Source of the DNA: Theristus sp. LFF4_11
Lineage: Eukaryota; Nematoda; Chromadorea; Monhysterida; Xyalidae
Length of the DNA: 64,000 bases
NCBI GenBank assembly: GCA_030248135.1
Contig: JASANC010001711.1
Coordinates: forward strand, 174,686 to 238,685
Direction: 5' to 3'
Shown here: positions 29,948 to 40,583 of the stretch, piece after piece
Position numbering within the stretch: the first letter of the stretch is position 1
Layout of the letters: each line of letters starts with the position of its first letter
Made by a program: the position numbers and the translations under genes
The notes under the pieces: generated by a model
The model's database searches: none
Seen by the model: the letters and a program-made list of their open reading frames with translations, nothing else
What the model was told of the DNA's origin: nothing

Positions 29948-31548
29948 GCGGCGTGCGACTCCGGCTGCAGTCGTGCTTCGTCGTGCGTATTCCGTTATGA
30001 CTAAGTGCTGTTTAGAAGAAAAACGTCAACAAGTAAACCCAATTCCGCACTTGCGTTCCGATTTTTTTTCCATGATTTCGTGGTACTGTATTGTTGTGCG
30101 AGAAGGTATTGACCTGCCAAAAGCGCCCGCACTTCTTGCATGAAACTATGTATGCAAATACTTTTTGACGTTTTTTTTGAAACACCGCCATTCGGATGCA
30201 GAGTTTTTGGTCGCACGGATATGTTGTCGAAACTGGGATTTACGGTCAACGCTGAGAAAACGTTACTATTGACTCTAACATTTATTCCACTGCTAATCCC
30301 ATTACTAACTCTGCCATTGACTTCACTACTAATCTCATTACTAACTCTACCACTAACTCCACCACTAATTTTACGTTCAACTTTACCACTTAGCAAACTA
30401 CTAGCAGCATGGCTGCTCATTTCGCCACTAACTATACTACTAATTTTACTTCTAGCTCCTAAAAACTTTAATACCAACCCAACTATCAAACCCACTTCTT
30501 ACTCCACACTTAAATCATTACTAAATTACTAACTTTACGACAACTACTGGTAATTTCACTTTGCTCTCTTATCATCCCACTACTAACCCAACTACTAACA
30601 CCGCCACTAAATCAACTACTACTTCACTCCCAACTCCAATACTAATTTCACCACAAATTTTTTTTCATCGTATGGGTAATCTGAACGGTCAGCTCAGTTT
30701 GAGTATGTGAATGAATAGATGAAGTGCATCCAACGACATGAATCACGATTTCTAGTGGATTTATTAGTGGAGTCAGCAGTGACGTTTTCTCAGTGAATAT
30801 GGTCTCTTGTACATTCGTCATGTATTGATTGAGCTTTACACGAGTTTTTCACTTTTTGTACGATCGCACGCCAGCGAATTTGAATAGTTCTAATAACCGC
30901 AAAAATTTATTGCACATGTTTTATACCGTGTTTTATCCATGGTGTTGATTGTAAGACTGCAAAGATTCGAAATGCTCTGTGTGTTTTCAATGTGTTTTCA
31001 AAATGTCGATATTTGAAAATGTAAACCGCTCAGACAGAGCCAGCGATGGGATGGAACAAATCAGTAAAGTGGACTAGCACAAGCGAAAGAAATGAAACGA
31101 TGTGTGTTTCACACGTAACAACAGCGAAAGCGTGCAAAACTGGAAGCAGCCAAAACCGCAAAAGCACTTCAATGTGTGAATTACAAACTAACGTGTTGTT
31201 TGTTGCATCTGCATCTAATTTATTCAGTTACCTGCAAATGGCGCATGATCAAGTTCATGTGTGATTGATTTTCAGCACCACACAACTGAGCACACTACAT
31301 GCACAATGATGTCAGTTGTTGTGCGAACAGAAAGCATTGAAAGTGGTTTCTGGTGATATTCTGTGTAAAAATAAAACTGCATCACGCGTGGGCAGCAGTA
31401 TTTTCCTTGCGTTCTGTTACGTAACAATCTCAAAAGTATTATTTGCCAACTATTGTTCACGCTTATTTTCTTCAAAACCATTGAAACTTTCTGGAATCAA
31501 CAAACTTTAGCGGCTCCTATTCGGAATGAAACTTGGCTGCTGTCAAAT
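29948..31548. other. intergenic region, membrane protein to serpin
   Basis: AT-rich spacer. Its main content is a degenerate minisatellite (30288-30655). The rest shows no exon; the serpin promoter should lie near the right end. Confidence 0.6.
30288..30655. repeat. degenerate ~12 bp minisatellite (CCACTACTAACT-like)
   Basis: Many diverged repeats built on ACTAACT and CCACTA, all pyrimidine/A-rich on the plus strand. They produce the repetitive Val-Ser-Gly open frame on the minus strand, which is a repeat artefact. Confidence 0.75.
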
Positions 31549-34500
31549 ATGAAGTGGCCCATTTGCGCGTTGCTTTCGTCGCTCGTCGTTGCTGGCCTGC
31601 AAGGTCGGATATTCTGCTTTCTTCTTTTTTTCATTCGCGTTTCTGCTCTCGTTATGACGGGTGAAAAAAGTTTCTCGACAAGATCGCCGCCAATGACACG
31701 TTGCATAGTGCCTACTCAAGCTAACCAAATCAGTGTGTTACTGCGTTGTCCGTTGCAGCGCAGCACACCTGCAGTGACAGCATGCCGCAGCGTGTGTGCG
31801 CGCGTATCAGACGCAACAACTACTGCCGTCTGTTCAAGTCGTCACAGTTGACGCAACAGTGTCGTCGTACGTGCCGCTACTGTGTCGCAGCAAGCGCCGG
31901 CAACGCTGACGACGTCGATGTGCCCACGAAACCGCCACACCCCGCCGACCAGCCGGACACCTTCAACTCGCCGAGCACGTCCTCTGCCACAACGCACGCT
32001 TCTGCCGACAACAACGCCGCTTGTGGCGAGTCATCGCCGTTGTCGACCGACGAGTTGCACAAGTTCCAGTTGGATCTGACCGACTTCGGCGTACACCTGT
32101 ATCGCGAAGCGGTGCAGATGAATCAGCACGCGTCCGTGTTCATGTCGCCCGTCTCGATCGCGTTGGCGTTGGCGTTGGTGAATCAAGGGGCTGCCGGCAG
32201 GACACGCGAGCAGATTGACGCCGAAATGACGCTGCGACTGGCGGAGCAGGACAGAGAATCGGTCAGCACTGCGGTGCGCTCAACGCAGAGTGTCCGCCTC
32301 AAACGTTTCTCACGTGAATGTTGTTGGGCTGTCACTGGCCTACTGCACAAGAGGAATAGTTCACGGATTTGGTTGCGCTGTCAGTAACCGGTTGTCAATT
32401 GGTGGTTGAAGAAAATGTTGAGCGGACATTCTGAGTGTTACTTGTCTGAAAAAGTGACATGTGTGACGTGAAACCGGCTTGTAAATAAACCATAATTATT
32501 ATGGCATGTTTTTAGGGCGTGCGTTCATTTGCGTCCCGTTATTTCCGGCCCACGCATTTCCGGCCCAACATTTCCGGCCCACTCATTTCCGGCCCACCCA
32601 TTTCCGGCCCACCCATTACCGGCCCCGTTCATTTGCGTCCCACGCATTTCCGGCCCACTCATTTCCGGCCCACCCATTACCGGCCCAGCCCAATATTCGC
32701 TTCAGTGACTTCAACTACCACCCACTGCTATATTTCATTAGGAAAATCACATTGATCAGGCGGTTACACATTGAACTAGGGTTCGATTTTTTTATTCTTT
32801 TTTTCAATCGGATTTTTTCGTGATGCATCATTATTAAGAGATGTGCATGTGCTGTAGCGTTGCCCCTGCGGCCCTGCCCTATTACACTGGAAAGAAAAAA
32901 GTCAAAAACCAAATTGATCATTTTCACCTTATCAAAAAGGCTTGGCTTAGGATTAGGTTTAGGATTAGGAATGATTAGGATTAAGAAACACAACCTGGTT
33001 GTGGATGCGACCCACTGATCCACATGTCCAAATTTGGTTAGAGGGGCAATTTTCATAAAAGTTTTTGCTTATTTTAAGGATTAAAATGATTGAATTTGGC
33101 TCTGTGTTGAATACAAAATTCGAACTCAGCGCGTCAGCGAGGTTCGAAAGCTCTTATTTTTGTCGACCCATGTGTTGTTGTCATTAAAATTGAAAGTGCT
33201 AAATCAATCGGAACAAAGCAATAAATAAAAACACAACTGATTCATCGACGCAATTCAAACAGAGACATTTTATCCAATGTCAGGAACAAATCGGAGCGAA
33301 ATGAAAACTAAAACCGAAATGAAAAATTTTAAATATTTTTGTTAAAAGCATGTCGGTGAGCAGGTAGTACAGTTTAGAGTGCAGTTTCAGTTTATTTTCG
33401 TTGTCCGTAGCAAAATACAGCGAAGGAAGAACTGATTATTGGGCTGGGCCGGTAATGGGCGGGCCGGAAATGAGTGGGCCGGAAATGTCGGGCCGGTAAT
33501 GGGTGGGACGGTAATGGGTGGGCCGGTAATGGGTGGGCCGGAAATGTCGGGACGCTAATGCGTGGGCCGGAAATGCGTGGGCCGGAGTTGACCCCGCACC
33601 GGCGTTTTTAGCTGCCAGCCGCGTTCCACTGGCTGTTGCAACAATTGACGTCGAGCGCCGCGTACCAGCTGAGCACCGCCAACAAAGTGTTCGTGAGCGA
33701 GTCGATCGAGCTGTCGCCAGAGTACGCCAGCGCGCTCGCGGACTGCTTCCAGTCGGACGCAGCGCTGCGCAACTTCGCACAGAATCCAGAACAGGCAAGT
33801 TACGATTGTTGTTGTGAACGATAATTACGATAAATATGAATAAATAATAAAACAATAAATATTCAACGTAAAACAGCCACTTTTGGTGGGTTTTTTTTGG
33901 AGCAGCAAGGTTGAAACGAAAATATGTTTTGTCTTCATGGAAAATATTTGAAAGCGCACGAATTCAAATGGGACGAATTGGACGTTATGTGCAGGTTCGA
34001 CAAGAAGTGAACGACTGGGTGGCAGAGCAGACGGAGCAACGCATTCGTGAGCTCATTCCGTCGGGAGCGGTTGACGCGAGCACGCTCATGATTCTCGTGA
34101 ACGCCATTTACTTCAAGTCAGACTGGCAGTATCAGTTTCAAGAGAGCGACACTTTTTCGGTTAGTTCTGTTTTGCCTTCTGGCCGACACCAATGTAGATG
34201 CAGTCTGAAATTGAAAAAAAACATATGCTGACCTGTGAATTAACCACAGTCAACAAACCTCGCAATTTTACCACATCACAACGTCAGCTTTTTCAAACAC
34301 CTTGAGCAAAACTTTCCAGGCAACGTTTCACTCGTTTGACGATCGACAGCAACAAGTGCGCTTGATGTCACTTGGCGCTGAGACGTTGCGATACTCGGAA
34401 AACTCGGACGCTCAAATCCTCTGGCTGCCTTACAAGCAGCGCAAGCTGTCCATGGTGCTGATGCTGCCGAAGTCGACTGGTGCTGAGGCGCTGGCGGAGT

Positions 34501-35205
34501 TGGAAGAAAAATTGAATGTGCTGTTCTTTGGGTAAAGTGGCTTTGTTGGTTCGAGCCTGTCAGACTGAGATGACGTATGGTCGTAGCGTTTGCGACGTGC
34601 GGATTCATTTGTTAACTGGCTGACAAAAACAAACATTGTTGAGTGTTCACGGGGGCACGAATCTAAATTAACTTCTTCACAAATAATAATGGCAGTAACA
34701 AATCTTCAACAACATGCTAACGTTGCAGAAGGCTACTCAACAGTTGGAGACTACAGAAAGTGCGAGTGGCCATTCCGAAGTTCAAAGCTGAGCTAGAGTT
34801 CGACCTGAAGTTGGCGTTACAAAACCTCGGTCTAACCGACATGTTCACAGAGGCCGCCGATTTCTCACGTATGACCGCTCAGCCGGAGGGGCTCATCGTG
34901 TCAGATGCGTTTCACAAAGCTTTCATTGAGGTGTTGCACACTTCAATTTTATTTCTTCTCAATTATCGAGTTTGTTTCGTTTTACCATTTGTTGTTGATC
35001 AGGTCTGGTGGTAATTTTAATTTTGTTGCAGGTTGATGAGAAAGGCACAGAGGCGGCGGCAGCCACTGGGTTCATTGCAACGAAGTCAAGCTTGCCCACG
35101 AATCGCATCATCAGCTTCCGTGCTGATCGCCCGTTTCTGTTCGCCATCTACCACCATGACGCCAAACTGCCCCTGTTCCTCGGCAGATATATGGGACCAC
35201 CTTGA
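31549..35205 (+). CDS. secreted ShK-domain serpin (serine protease inhibitor)
   Basis: Seven exons, 31549-31603, 31759-32261, 33612-33794, 33995-34159, 34320-34531, 34729-34930, 35032-35205, phase-consistent, 497 residues. A signal peptide (MKWPICALLSSLVVAGLQ) is followed by a six-cysteine ShK/SXC domain ending CRRTCRYC. An acidic Pro/Ser/Thr linker of about 60 residues leads to a full serpin fold: SVFMSPVSIALALALVNQGA, EVNDWVAEQTEQRI, STLMILVNAIYFKSDW, WLPYKQRKLSMVLMLPK, VRVAIPKFKAELEFDL. The reactive-loop hinge EKGTEAAAATG is of inhibitory type and the loop continues FIATKSSLPT, so P1 is near the Thr-Lys-Ser. The breach/shutter end is RADRPFLFAIYHH...LFLGRYMGPP. It should trap an extracellular serine protease. 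The intron after 33794 starts with GC (ACAG|GCAAGT). The intron 32262-33611 carries a foldback element. Confidence 0.93.
32823..32985 (-). repeat. diverged fragment of the 1.96 kb satellite unit
   Basis: In reverse orientation this segment matches part of the satellite (for example 42130-42285). Shared features are the TTAGGATTAGGTTTAGGATT tract, GGCTTGGCTTAGG, the TTTTGATAAGGTGAAAATG region, a GGCAGGGG-type segment and AATAATGATGCAT. Similarity is clear but diverged. Confidence 0.75.
33016..33165 (+). repeat. dispersed repeat, shared with 56639-56800
   Basis: Contains TTCGAACTCAGCGCGTCAGCG followed by GGTTCGAA and TTATTTTTGTC, matching 56751-56800. Weaker similarity (GATCCACATG, TCCAAATT, AATTTTCAT, AGTTTTTGC) extends upstream in both. 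Confidence 0.7.
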
Positions 35206-35207
35206 AG

Positions 35208-35487
35208 TACAGTATGGCCGAATAAATAAGGCAGTCCATGTATTTTCCATCAAGGCGGGATCAGTCGCAGACCAGGAGTTGTCTTTTTCAAAAATGCCAA
35301 GATAATTCCCAATCGTGTGTGCAAGTGAAAAAGAATGAACAGCAGAGCACGAGGAATCAATTCGTTTAAAAAGACACGTCAAATTTGACAGACAATTGGG
35401 TTTCTGAACGTCTTTTTTCTTTCATTCAAATTTCGCGCGCTCCTTGCACCCTGAAAAAGGCTGCCATGTTTAATCGGCCATTCTGTA
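35208..35487 (+). mobile_element. MITE family C, copy 1, abutting the serpin stop codon
   Basis: A ~280 bp element with imperfect terminal inverted repeats: left TACAGTATGGCCGAATAAAT, right the complement of CGTACAGAATGGCCGATTAA. A second copy lies inverted at 63218-63487. It begins two bases after the serpin TGA and its terminus contains AATAAA (35221-35226). Confidence 0.85.
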
Positions 35488-35974
35488 CGAGTATATGAAT
35501 GATTATTGCAATTTTCATTGTATGTACCTATCTTGGACTGCGTGTGCACGTGTCATTGCGTGTCATTGAGACGGGTTGTTCAAAATTTTGCCCCCTTGTT
35601 CTGTGTTTGTGATTCCTCCTGTTTTCACAGTTTTGAAACGGTTGTCTTGTGTATTCTATTCTCTCTCACGATAAAAACACTGCGTTTTCAAACCAATCAA
35701 TATCTCAGCCAGACATCGGCACGTTGTACTTTATTCTGCATAAAACTGATGTGCCTTGCATGCGGTTTTTACGTGATACATTCATTACATTGTACATGTA
35801 TTTTGAAGGTTGTGCAGAATTACAGATACAGCGCAACGACTTTGGGCGTGTGCTTCTCCAATAATTTTTTTCCCACTCAACACACTTGGAATTGGCTACC
35901 AGAATATAAAACTCACGTTTGATTTCGGTTTCTATTTGACAGACTCAAAGGTCTGTGATTCGAAAACAATTAAA
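35488..35974. other. short spacer between MITE C and the SPP-like gene
   Basis: AT-rich, no exon recognised. It should hold the promoter and 5' UTR of the SPP-like gene; the frame upstream of 35975 happens to be open but has no family similarity. Confidence 0.5.
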
Positions 35975-37212
35975 ATGGATCCGGTCGCTTCGTTGGACGG
36001 TGCCACACCCCCAGTTCCGTGGTACAATGTTGGAAAACTCAGCGCCAACTTCATGATCATATTGATTTCAACGCTGTGCGTCTACTGCGGTTCAGTGAGA
36101 AGCGAGACGTACGTGAAACGATTGCAAGCAAGAAAGCAGCGCCCAAAATTCTACATCGGCCTCCTAATGGCCATCGTGATTCCTGCCATCACGACCGTCG
36201 TCACCTATTTGCTTTTCCTGAACACTCCGCAAGAAACTGCGAAACTCGCCGACAGCTCAGCGGCCGATTCGGTGTTCTGGATTAGAATACTGGCGAAAAT
36301 GTTCGGTTTCTGGTTGCCGTCATTGGTGGGCGGCAGTTGCGTGGGCTACCTGAGCACCGACGTGCTACTGACGCACTACTTGGTGATGACAGACCTTGGC
36401 TGGTACCTGATGTACGGAATCGGCCAGATGATTGGCGCCGCGCTCGCCATCTGCCACTGTATGTCGCCACATTGGTTCACGTCTGATGTGCTTGTCATCT
36501 GCTGCTGCGTCTGTGCCATTCAGTTCGGTCTGCTCGCCAACTTCCGCTCAGCGGCGCTGTTTCTCAGTGCCATGTGCGCGTACGATTTGTACTTCAATTA
36601 TGCGTTCAACATGCTCGGTAGGTTCGCGCGAGTTTTTCGTCACTTCAGCAAGATTCAGGTGATTCCAAATGTAAACTTCCAAATAAGCAGTCACCATTTT
36701 ATTTTGGTGATTCTCACGCGATATCGCAGGCCCGGTAGTGTCAACGTCGACGTCTCCATTCTTCCTGTTCATCCCATATCAGTTGAGTCCGACAGTGCGA
36801 CTGAGCAAACTCGGCAGTCCAGATGTGATTGTTACCGGCCTGTTCGTGGCGTTGCTCTGCAGATTCGACGCCGTCCAACGTCGAAAATCCGCGTCGCATT
36901 TGTACCTCGCGGTTTGTTGTTGTTCATGTTCCATTTCCGACTTTCTACTCTTTCAATAACGAATCTCTTTTGCTTTTCCATTGCTGCTTGTGGGTTATGT
37001 ACTTTGTTACTTTTATTACTTTTTTCGTCACTTAGATTGGCTTGGTGCAGTTCACCATCGGCCTGGTGCTCACGTTCGCGGTGTCCACGCTGATGCAACG
37101 CACAACTCCTGCCATGGTGCTGCCGTCTTTGCTCTGCGTGTCCACTGCTGTCATTGTTGCCCATAAACGATCAGAACTCGCCGATTTGATTCGATTCACC
37201 GACATTTTGTGA
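35975..37212 (+). CDS. signal peptide peptidase homologue (A22B) with altered GxGD motif
   Basis: Three exons, 35975-36617, 36730-36911, 37036-37212, 333 residues, close to the SPP length. It is a multi-pass membrane protein of the presenilin/SPP fold, probably in the ER. The first catalytic motif is present as LSAMCAYDLYFNYAF (YD). The second, normally GLGD followed by xxIPGxFxALLLRFD, reads LGSPDVIVTGLFVALLCRFD: the Asp is kept but the Gly before it is Pro. The QPALLY motif reads TPAMVL. The C-terminus (STLMQRTTPAMVLPSLL...VIVAHKRSELADLI) aligns with SPP rather than SPPL proteins. The start MDPVASLDG was chosen because it precedes the first helix. The fold assignment is firm; loss of protease activity is inferred. 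It is convergent with the UGT gene, 134 bases between stops. Confidence 0.85.
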
Positions 37213-37346
37213 TTTGGCGTCTATATTTGGTTTCGTTGATGCTGTTTGTCGGTTGCTTTTTACAGAAAACAGTATCAAGCATGAGCGTGGAACAGTTTTT
37301 TTTTGATAGAAGCCATTTTGCTGTTGTTGACATCGTACACTCGTTG

Positions 37347-40300
37347 TCACCGAATGACTGCAACGTTTGCAAGAAGAAAACCGAGAATCAACAGAAGAAT
37401 CACCAGATCAACGTGGTAATATGCCATAAATGACATTTTTATCACTCGGTTCAAGTTGTAATACTTTTCCACGTTGGCTTTTGCAAAATATTCCAATCGT
37501 TTGTTCGCGATGGCAGACGCCGGTGCAATGACGTCATGAACCATTTCTGATAAACGCTTGGCATGCTGTCGATAGCTGAATTGAGAATTAGAATGCGGAA
37601 ATTATCATATTAGCCGGCTTGTTCCGTCAAACGTTGTGCCACTATTGTGTTTTCATTTAGTTCCGCGACTCCTATGCGTTTGCAGGCGTCGAAAGAAATG
37701 TAACGAACAAACAAGCAAAAGCAATGACAATGCCTGTCAGTGTCAACAACGGTGTGTATAGCACTCAAGAGTATTGAGTGATCGGCCAAAGTGTGTTTCG
37801 GCACAGTGATGCCGAGTTTCAATCGTTGCGCGCGCATCGCGTTTCCATATTGATCGCCGTACAGTGGCACCAACACCAGCGGCACACCGGCACGTGCGCT
37901 CTCCACTAAACTGTTGTAGCCAGCGTGCGTCACCAAACACGCGCAACGCTTCTCAGCTTCAAAAGTTTTGTTTTTCTAGCAGAAGGAGACTTCAACGTTT
38001 ATGTCAGGTTTAGAATTTTGAACGTTTCTTTCTGTGCTCACCGAGCAACTGCTTCTGCGGCATCCACTGCACGCGGTGCACGTGCTGCAGGTCACCGATG
38101 TGACTCCAGTGGTCGGTCGTGTTCAGGTGCACGATCAAACGCCACTCGCGCAGTGCAGCCAGTGCACGATAGATGCCGAGCTGGAAAACATTGGTGAACA
38201 CTGGAAATAGTAAATTGCTGATGAATAATGACACTGAAAAAAAGTAGGTGCAGTAACAATATTTAAAAAATTGGTGAAGTGAAGAACGTTGATAGGCGTG
38301 AAGAGTTGGAGTGAACAAACTGCAAAAAGTTGTCACCTTCATGTCGTTGGCCATTTTGTCCAAATTAGTGTTTGTGCCAAACGAAACAATGATGAAACCA
38401 CGATAATTGGCATCATCCACTATTTCTCTCCAAGAATCATCGAGATTCTCAGGATTACTGCCGCCAAGCACATTGCCACGGTTGAAACCGCCGATGTACC
38501 AAAATGAATGCCACATGGGCCGAGGAAAGTCGATAAATGTTTCGCCATTCATCATGAAACCCTGTGCCCCAGGCAATCCACTCCCGAACTGAACTGCCCG
38601 GTTGCTTGAATCAGAACCGTCTTTGATCAAGTTCTTCTGAAATGAATCATCCATATAACCTTCGTCAAACTGACTCAGTATGTGTGCCACCAGGTGACCT
38701 TCTAAGCCAAGTTGTTTTGAAAAAGCCGGCCGTGCAACGGTCACATTTTCACACTGTTGCATTTCTCGCCAAGAACGGTCGACAATCGCTACCGGTTGCT
38801 CCGATTGTATTTCAGCTGAGTTTCCACTCGAAGAGAATGTGCATTTCGGTGAGACCGGCGAGTTTTGATTTGCGTTCGCAAGCGCAGTTTGGGACGAACG
38901 ATCGCGGTACAGTTGCTCATAACGCCGCAGCCGCAACCGCCACAGTTTGTAATGCCATTTGGCAAACCATGCACAAAGCAAGTTTCCTAAACGCCACGAA
39001 AACGTCCGAAAATCAGCAGCTGGATGTAAAAACTCCGAATACAATGCCGGGTTTCGGTCCAGTCCAGCAGCGAGCGCGCTGACGTGCGTCGCGTAGCTGC
39101 CCGCAGAGTAGAAGAACGTTTTTGAGATGTTCAACTGCCGTGCCACGGCCAACGGACACAGACTCCAGCCATGCACGATCGCAAAGTCAAATTGTTTCCG
39201 TTGGTCCGACCGAATGTCGTCAATTTTACCGGCCCATCTTTGCAATAGCAGATCGCAGAATTTCGTTTCCTCCGTGTTCCATTGCTCAGCAATTCGCACA
39301 GCGTCTATCACATTCGACTGTTGTTTGTTCACGACAATTTGCGACTGAAAATAGTGATCGTCATCAGCGGTGGTCACGGCACTCTCTGACTCGTACACAA
39401 ATCGCAACTCCACGATGCCGACGTCTGCGCAAATATGTATGTTTGACCTACTTTTTCAAACGTGTCCCACTGAAATGACGTCATGTGCCGCCAAACATGC
39501 GCTTGCCGTTCACAGCAAACCAGACTTTCCATTTAGCCGGTTTCTTCCCGAAACAAATGGTGAATGTCGAATCAGTCACATCAAACTGACGTTTTAGTGC
39601 CTATACTTTGACAAACGGGCGTTTTTAAAGCAAATGACGTCATTTTAGTCCAGACACGTTTGAATAAATCCACAATACTACAGGCGAACTCTAAAATAGA
39701 GGGAATCAGCTGATTGGTTGGTGGTCACGTGATGCATGCTTTCTGCGCAGGGCGACTGACGACGCTTCACAGTAATGCCTGCACAGAAAGCACGCATCAC
39801 GTGACCACCAACCAATCAGCGGATTACCTATAATTTAGAGTTCGACGGTATGCTTGTTTTAATTTTAGAAGATTGGTAGTTTCTCTATTAGAACGCCCGG
39901 TGAATTGAATGCTCTTTTTTGCACTTGCGTCAATGAGTGCACGAACATGTCCACGATATCCACTGTGCACTGTTGTATATCACACATCTCTCTCATATCT
40001 CAGTTTGTTGCTGCCTCTTTTTCAATGTACGATACGTTACGTTAGTGTGTTTCTCTACCTCAGTGTGTTTTTGTTAACCAGTCTTTTTTAAAGAAAAATA
40101 CAGAGCCTGCGAAAACAGAAACAACGGGACACCAGACTAGAAAAGGAACATATTTTGCCTCAAATTGGGCTTTTGGTTTCATTCATGAATGACCACAGCC
40201 AATTTCTGTTTATTCAACATTAATTCAAACTTTCGCGGGCTCTGTATTTTGCCAAAAAGGGACAGGTTTAAAAAATATGCTGTACATGAACAATGTACCT

Positions 40301-40518
40301 CTTATGGGCGCAACATTCACAAGCGACGGGTGCAACATCATCCAGATGGTCACGGTGTGGCCACTGGCGTCGTGCAACGAACGTGCAAACTGCTGCGCGA
40401 AATGAACGTTGCTGTGTGTGACGCCGTACGACAGCAGCAAAATGGACAAATGTCCGCTGATCGCATTTGAATGCCAAAAAAGGAAAAGTGTCAAAATGGT
40501 TGAAGAAAAATAACGCAT
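37347..40518 (-). CDS. UDP-glucuronosyltransferase (GT1 family)
   Basis: Five exons on the minus strand, 40299-40518, 38337-39424, 38042-38180, 37734-37956, 37347-37575, phase-consistent, 632 residues. It transfers a sugar from a UDP-sugar to small lipophilic acceptors in the ER lumen, as in detoxification or hormone inactivation. It has a signal peptide (MRYFSSTILTLFLFWHSNA), the N-terminal VTHSNVHFAQQFARSLHDAS helix with a candidate catalytic His, and RGFIIVSFGTNTN. VQWMPQKQLL and the sugar-donor signature THAGYNSLVESARAG with VPLYGDQYGNAMRAQRL follow. A C-terminal transmembrane helix (VDLVILLLILGFLLANVAV) is followed by only an Ile-Arg end and no classical dilysine tail. It is about 100 residues longer than usual because of an insert after the first domain (around ANANQNSPVSPKCTF). 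The junction at 37734 fits only a GC donor (GACAG|GCATTG). The first intron carries two MITEs; the satellite array starts 65 bases before the ATG. Confidence 0.92.
39469..39649. mobile_element. MITE family B, copy 2
   Basis: Same termini and body as 28432-28613, same orientation, inside the first UGT intron. It has a few substitutions and an extra ~14 bases (CAGACACGTTTGAA) just downstream of the right end compared with copy 1. Confidence 0.82.
39682..39847. mobile_element. MITE family A, copy 2 (short)
   Basis: Arms of about 80 bases: GCGAACTCTAAAATAGAGGG, AATCAGCTGATTGGTTGG and GGTCACGTG on the left, complemented on the right. It lacks the outer GTTTCATGGTGTTTC arms of copy 1, showing that the inner palindrome can exist alone. 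It lies about 30 bases from MITE B copy 2. Confidence 0.85.
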
Positions 40519-40583
40519 GTTGAGTGGTCAATTAATTTTGCGTTTTTTTTATAATATCCTAGTCGATTGCGTAATCATGTTAT

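Larger units (their letters stand above)
32516..33597. mobile_element. foldback element with tandem subterminal repeats, in a serpin intron
   Basis: Two blocks of a short tandem motif face each other. Left, about 32540-32690, repeats CCGGCCCACCCATTT; right, about 33435-33597, repeats its complement (GGGCCGGTAATGGGTG). Both inner ends finish in the same CATTACCGGCCCAGCCCAAT / complement sequence. The centre (~750 bp) has no transposase. The structure resembles Foldback-type elements, whose long terminal inverted repeats are made of tandem subrepeats. It lies inside the intron between the second and third serpin exons, ending 14 bases before the acceptor exon. Confidence 0.8.

Noticed and set aside
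30001..30495. 164-codon minus-strand ORF with repeated Val-Ser-Gly motifs
   Set aside because: Entirely a product of the ~12 bp minisatellite at 30288-30655.
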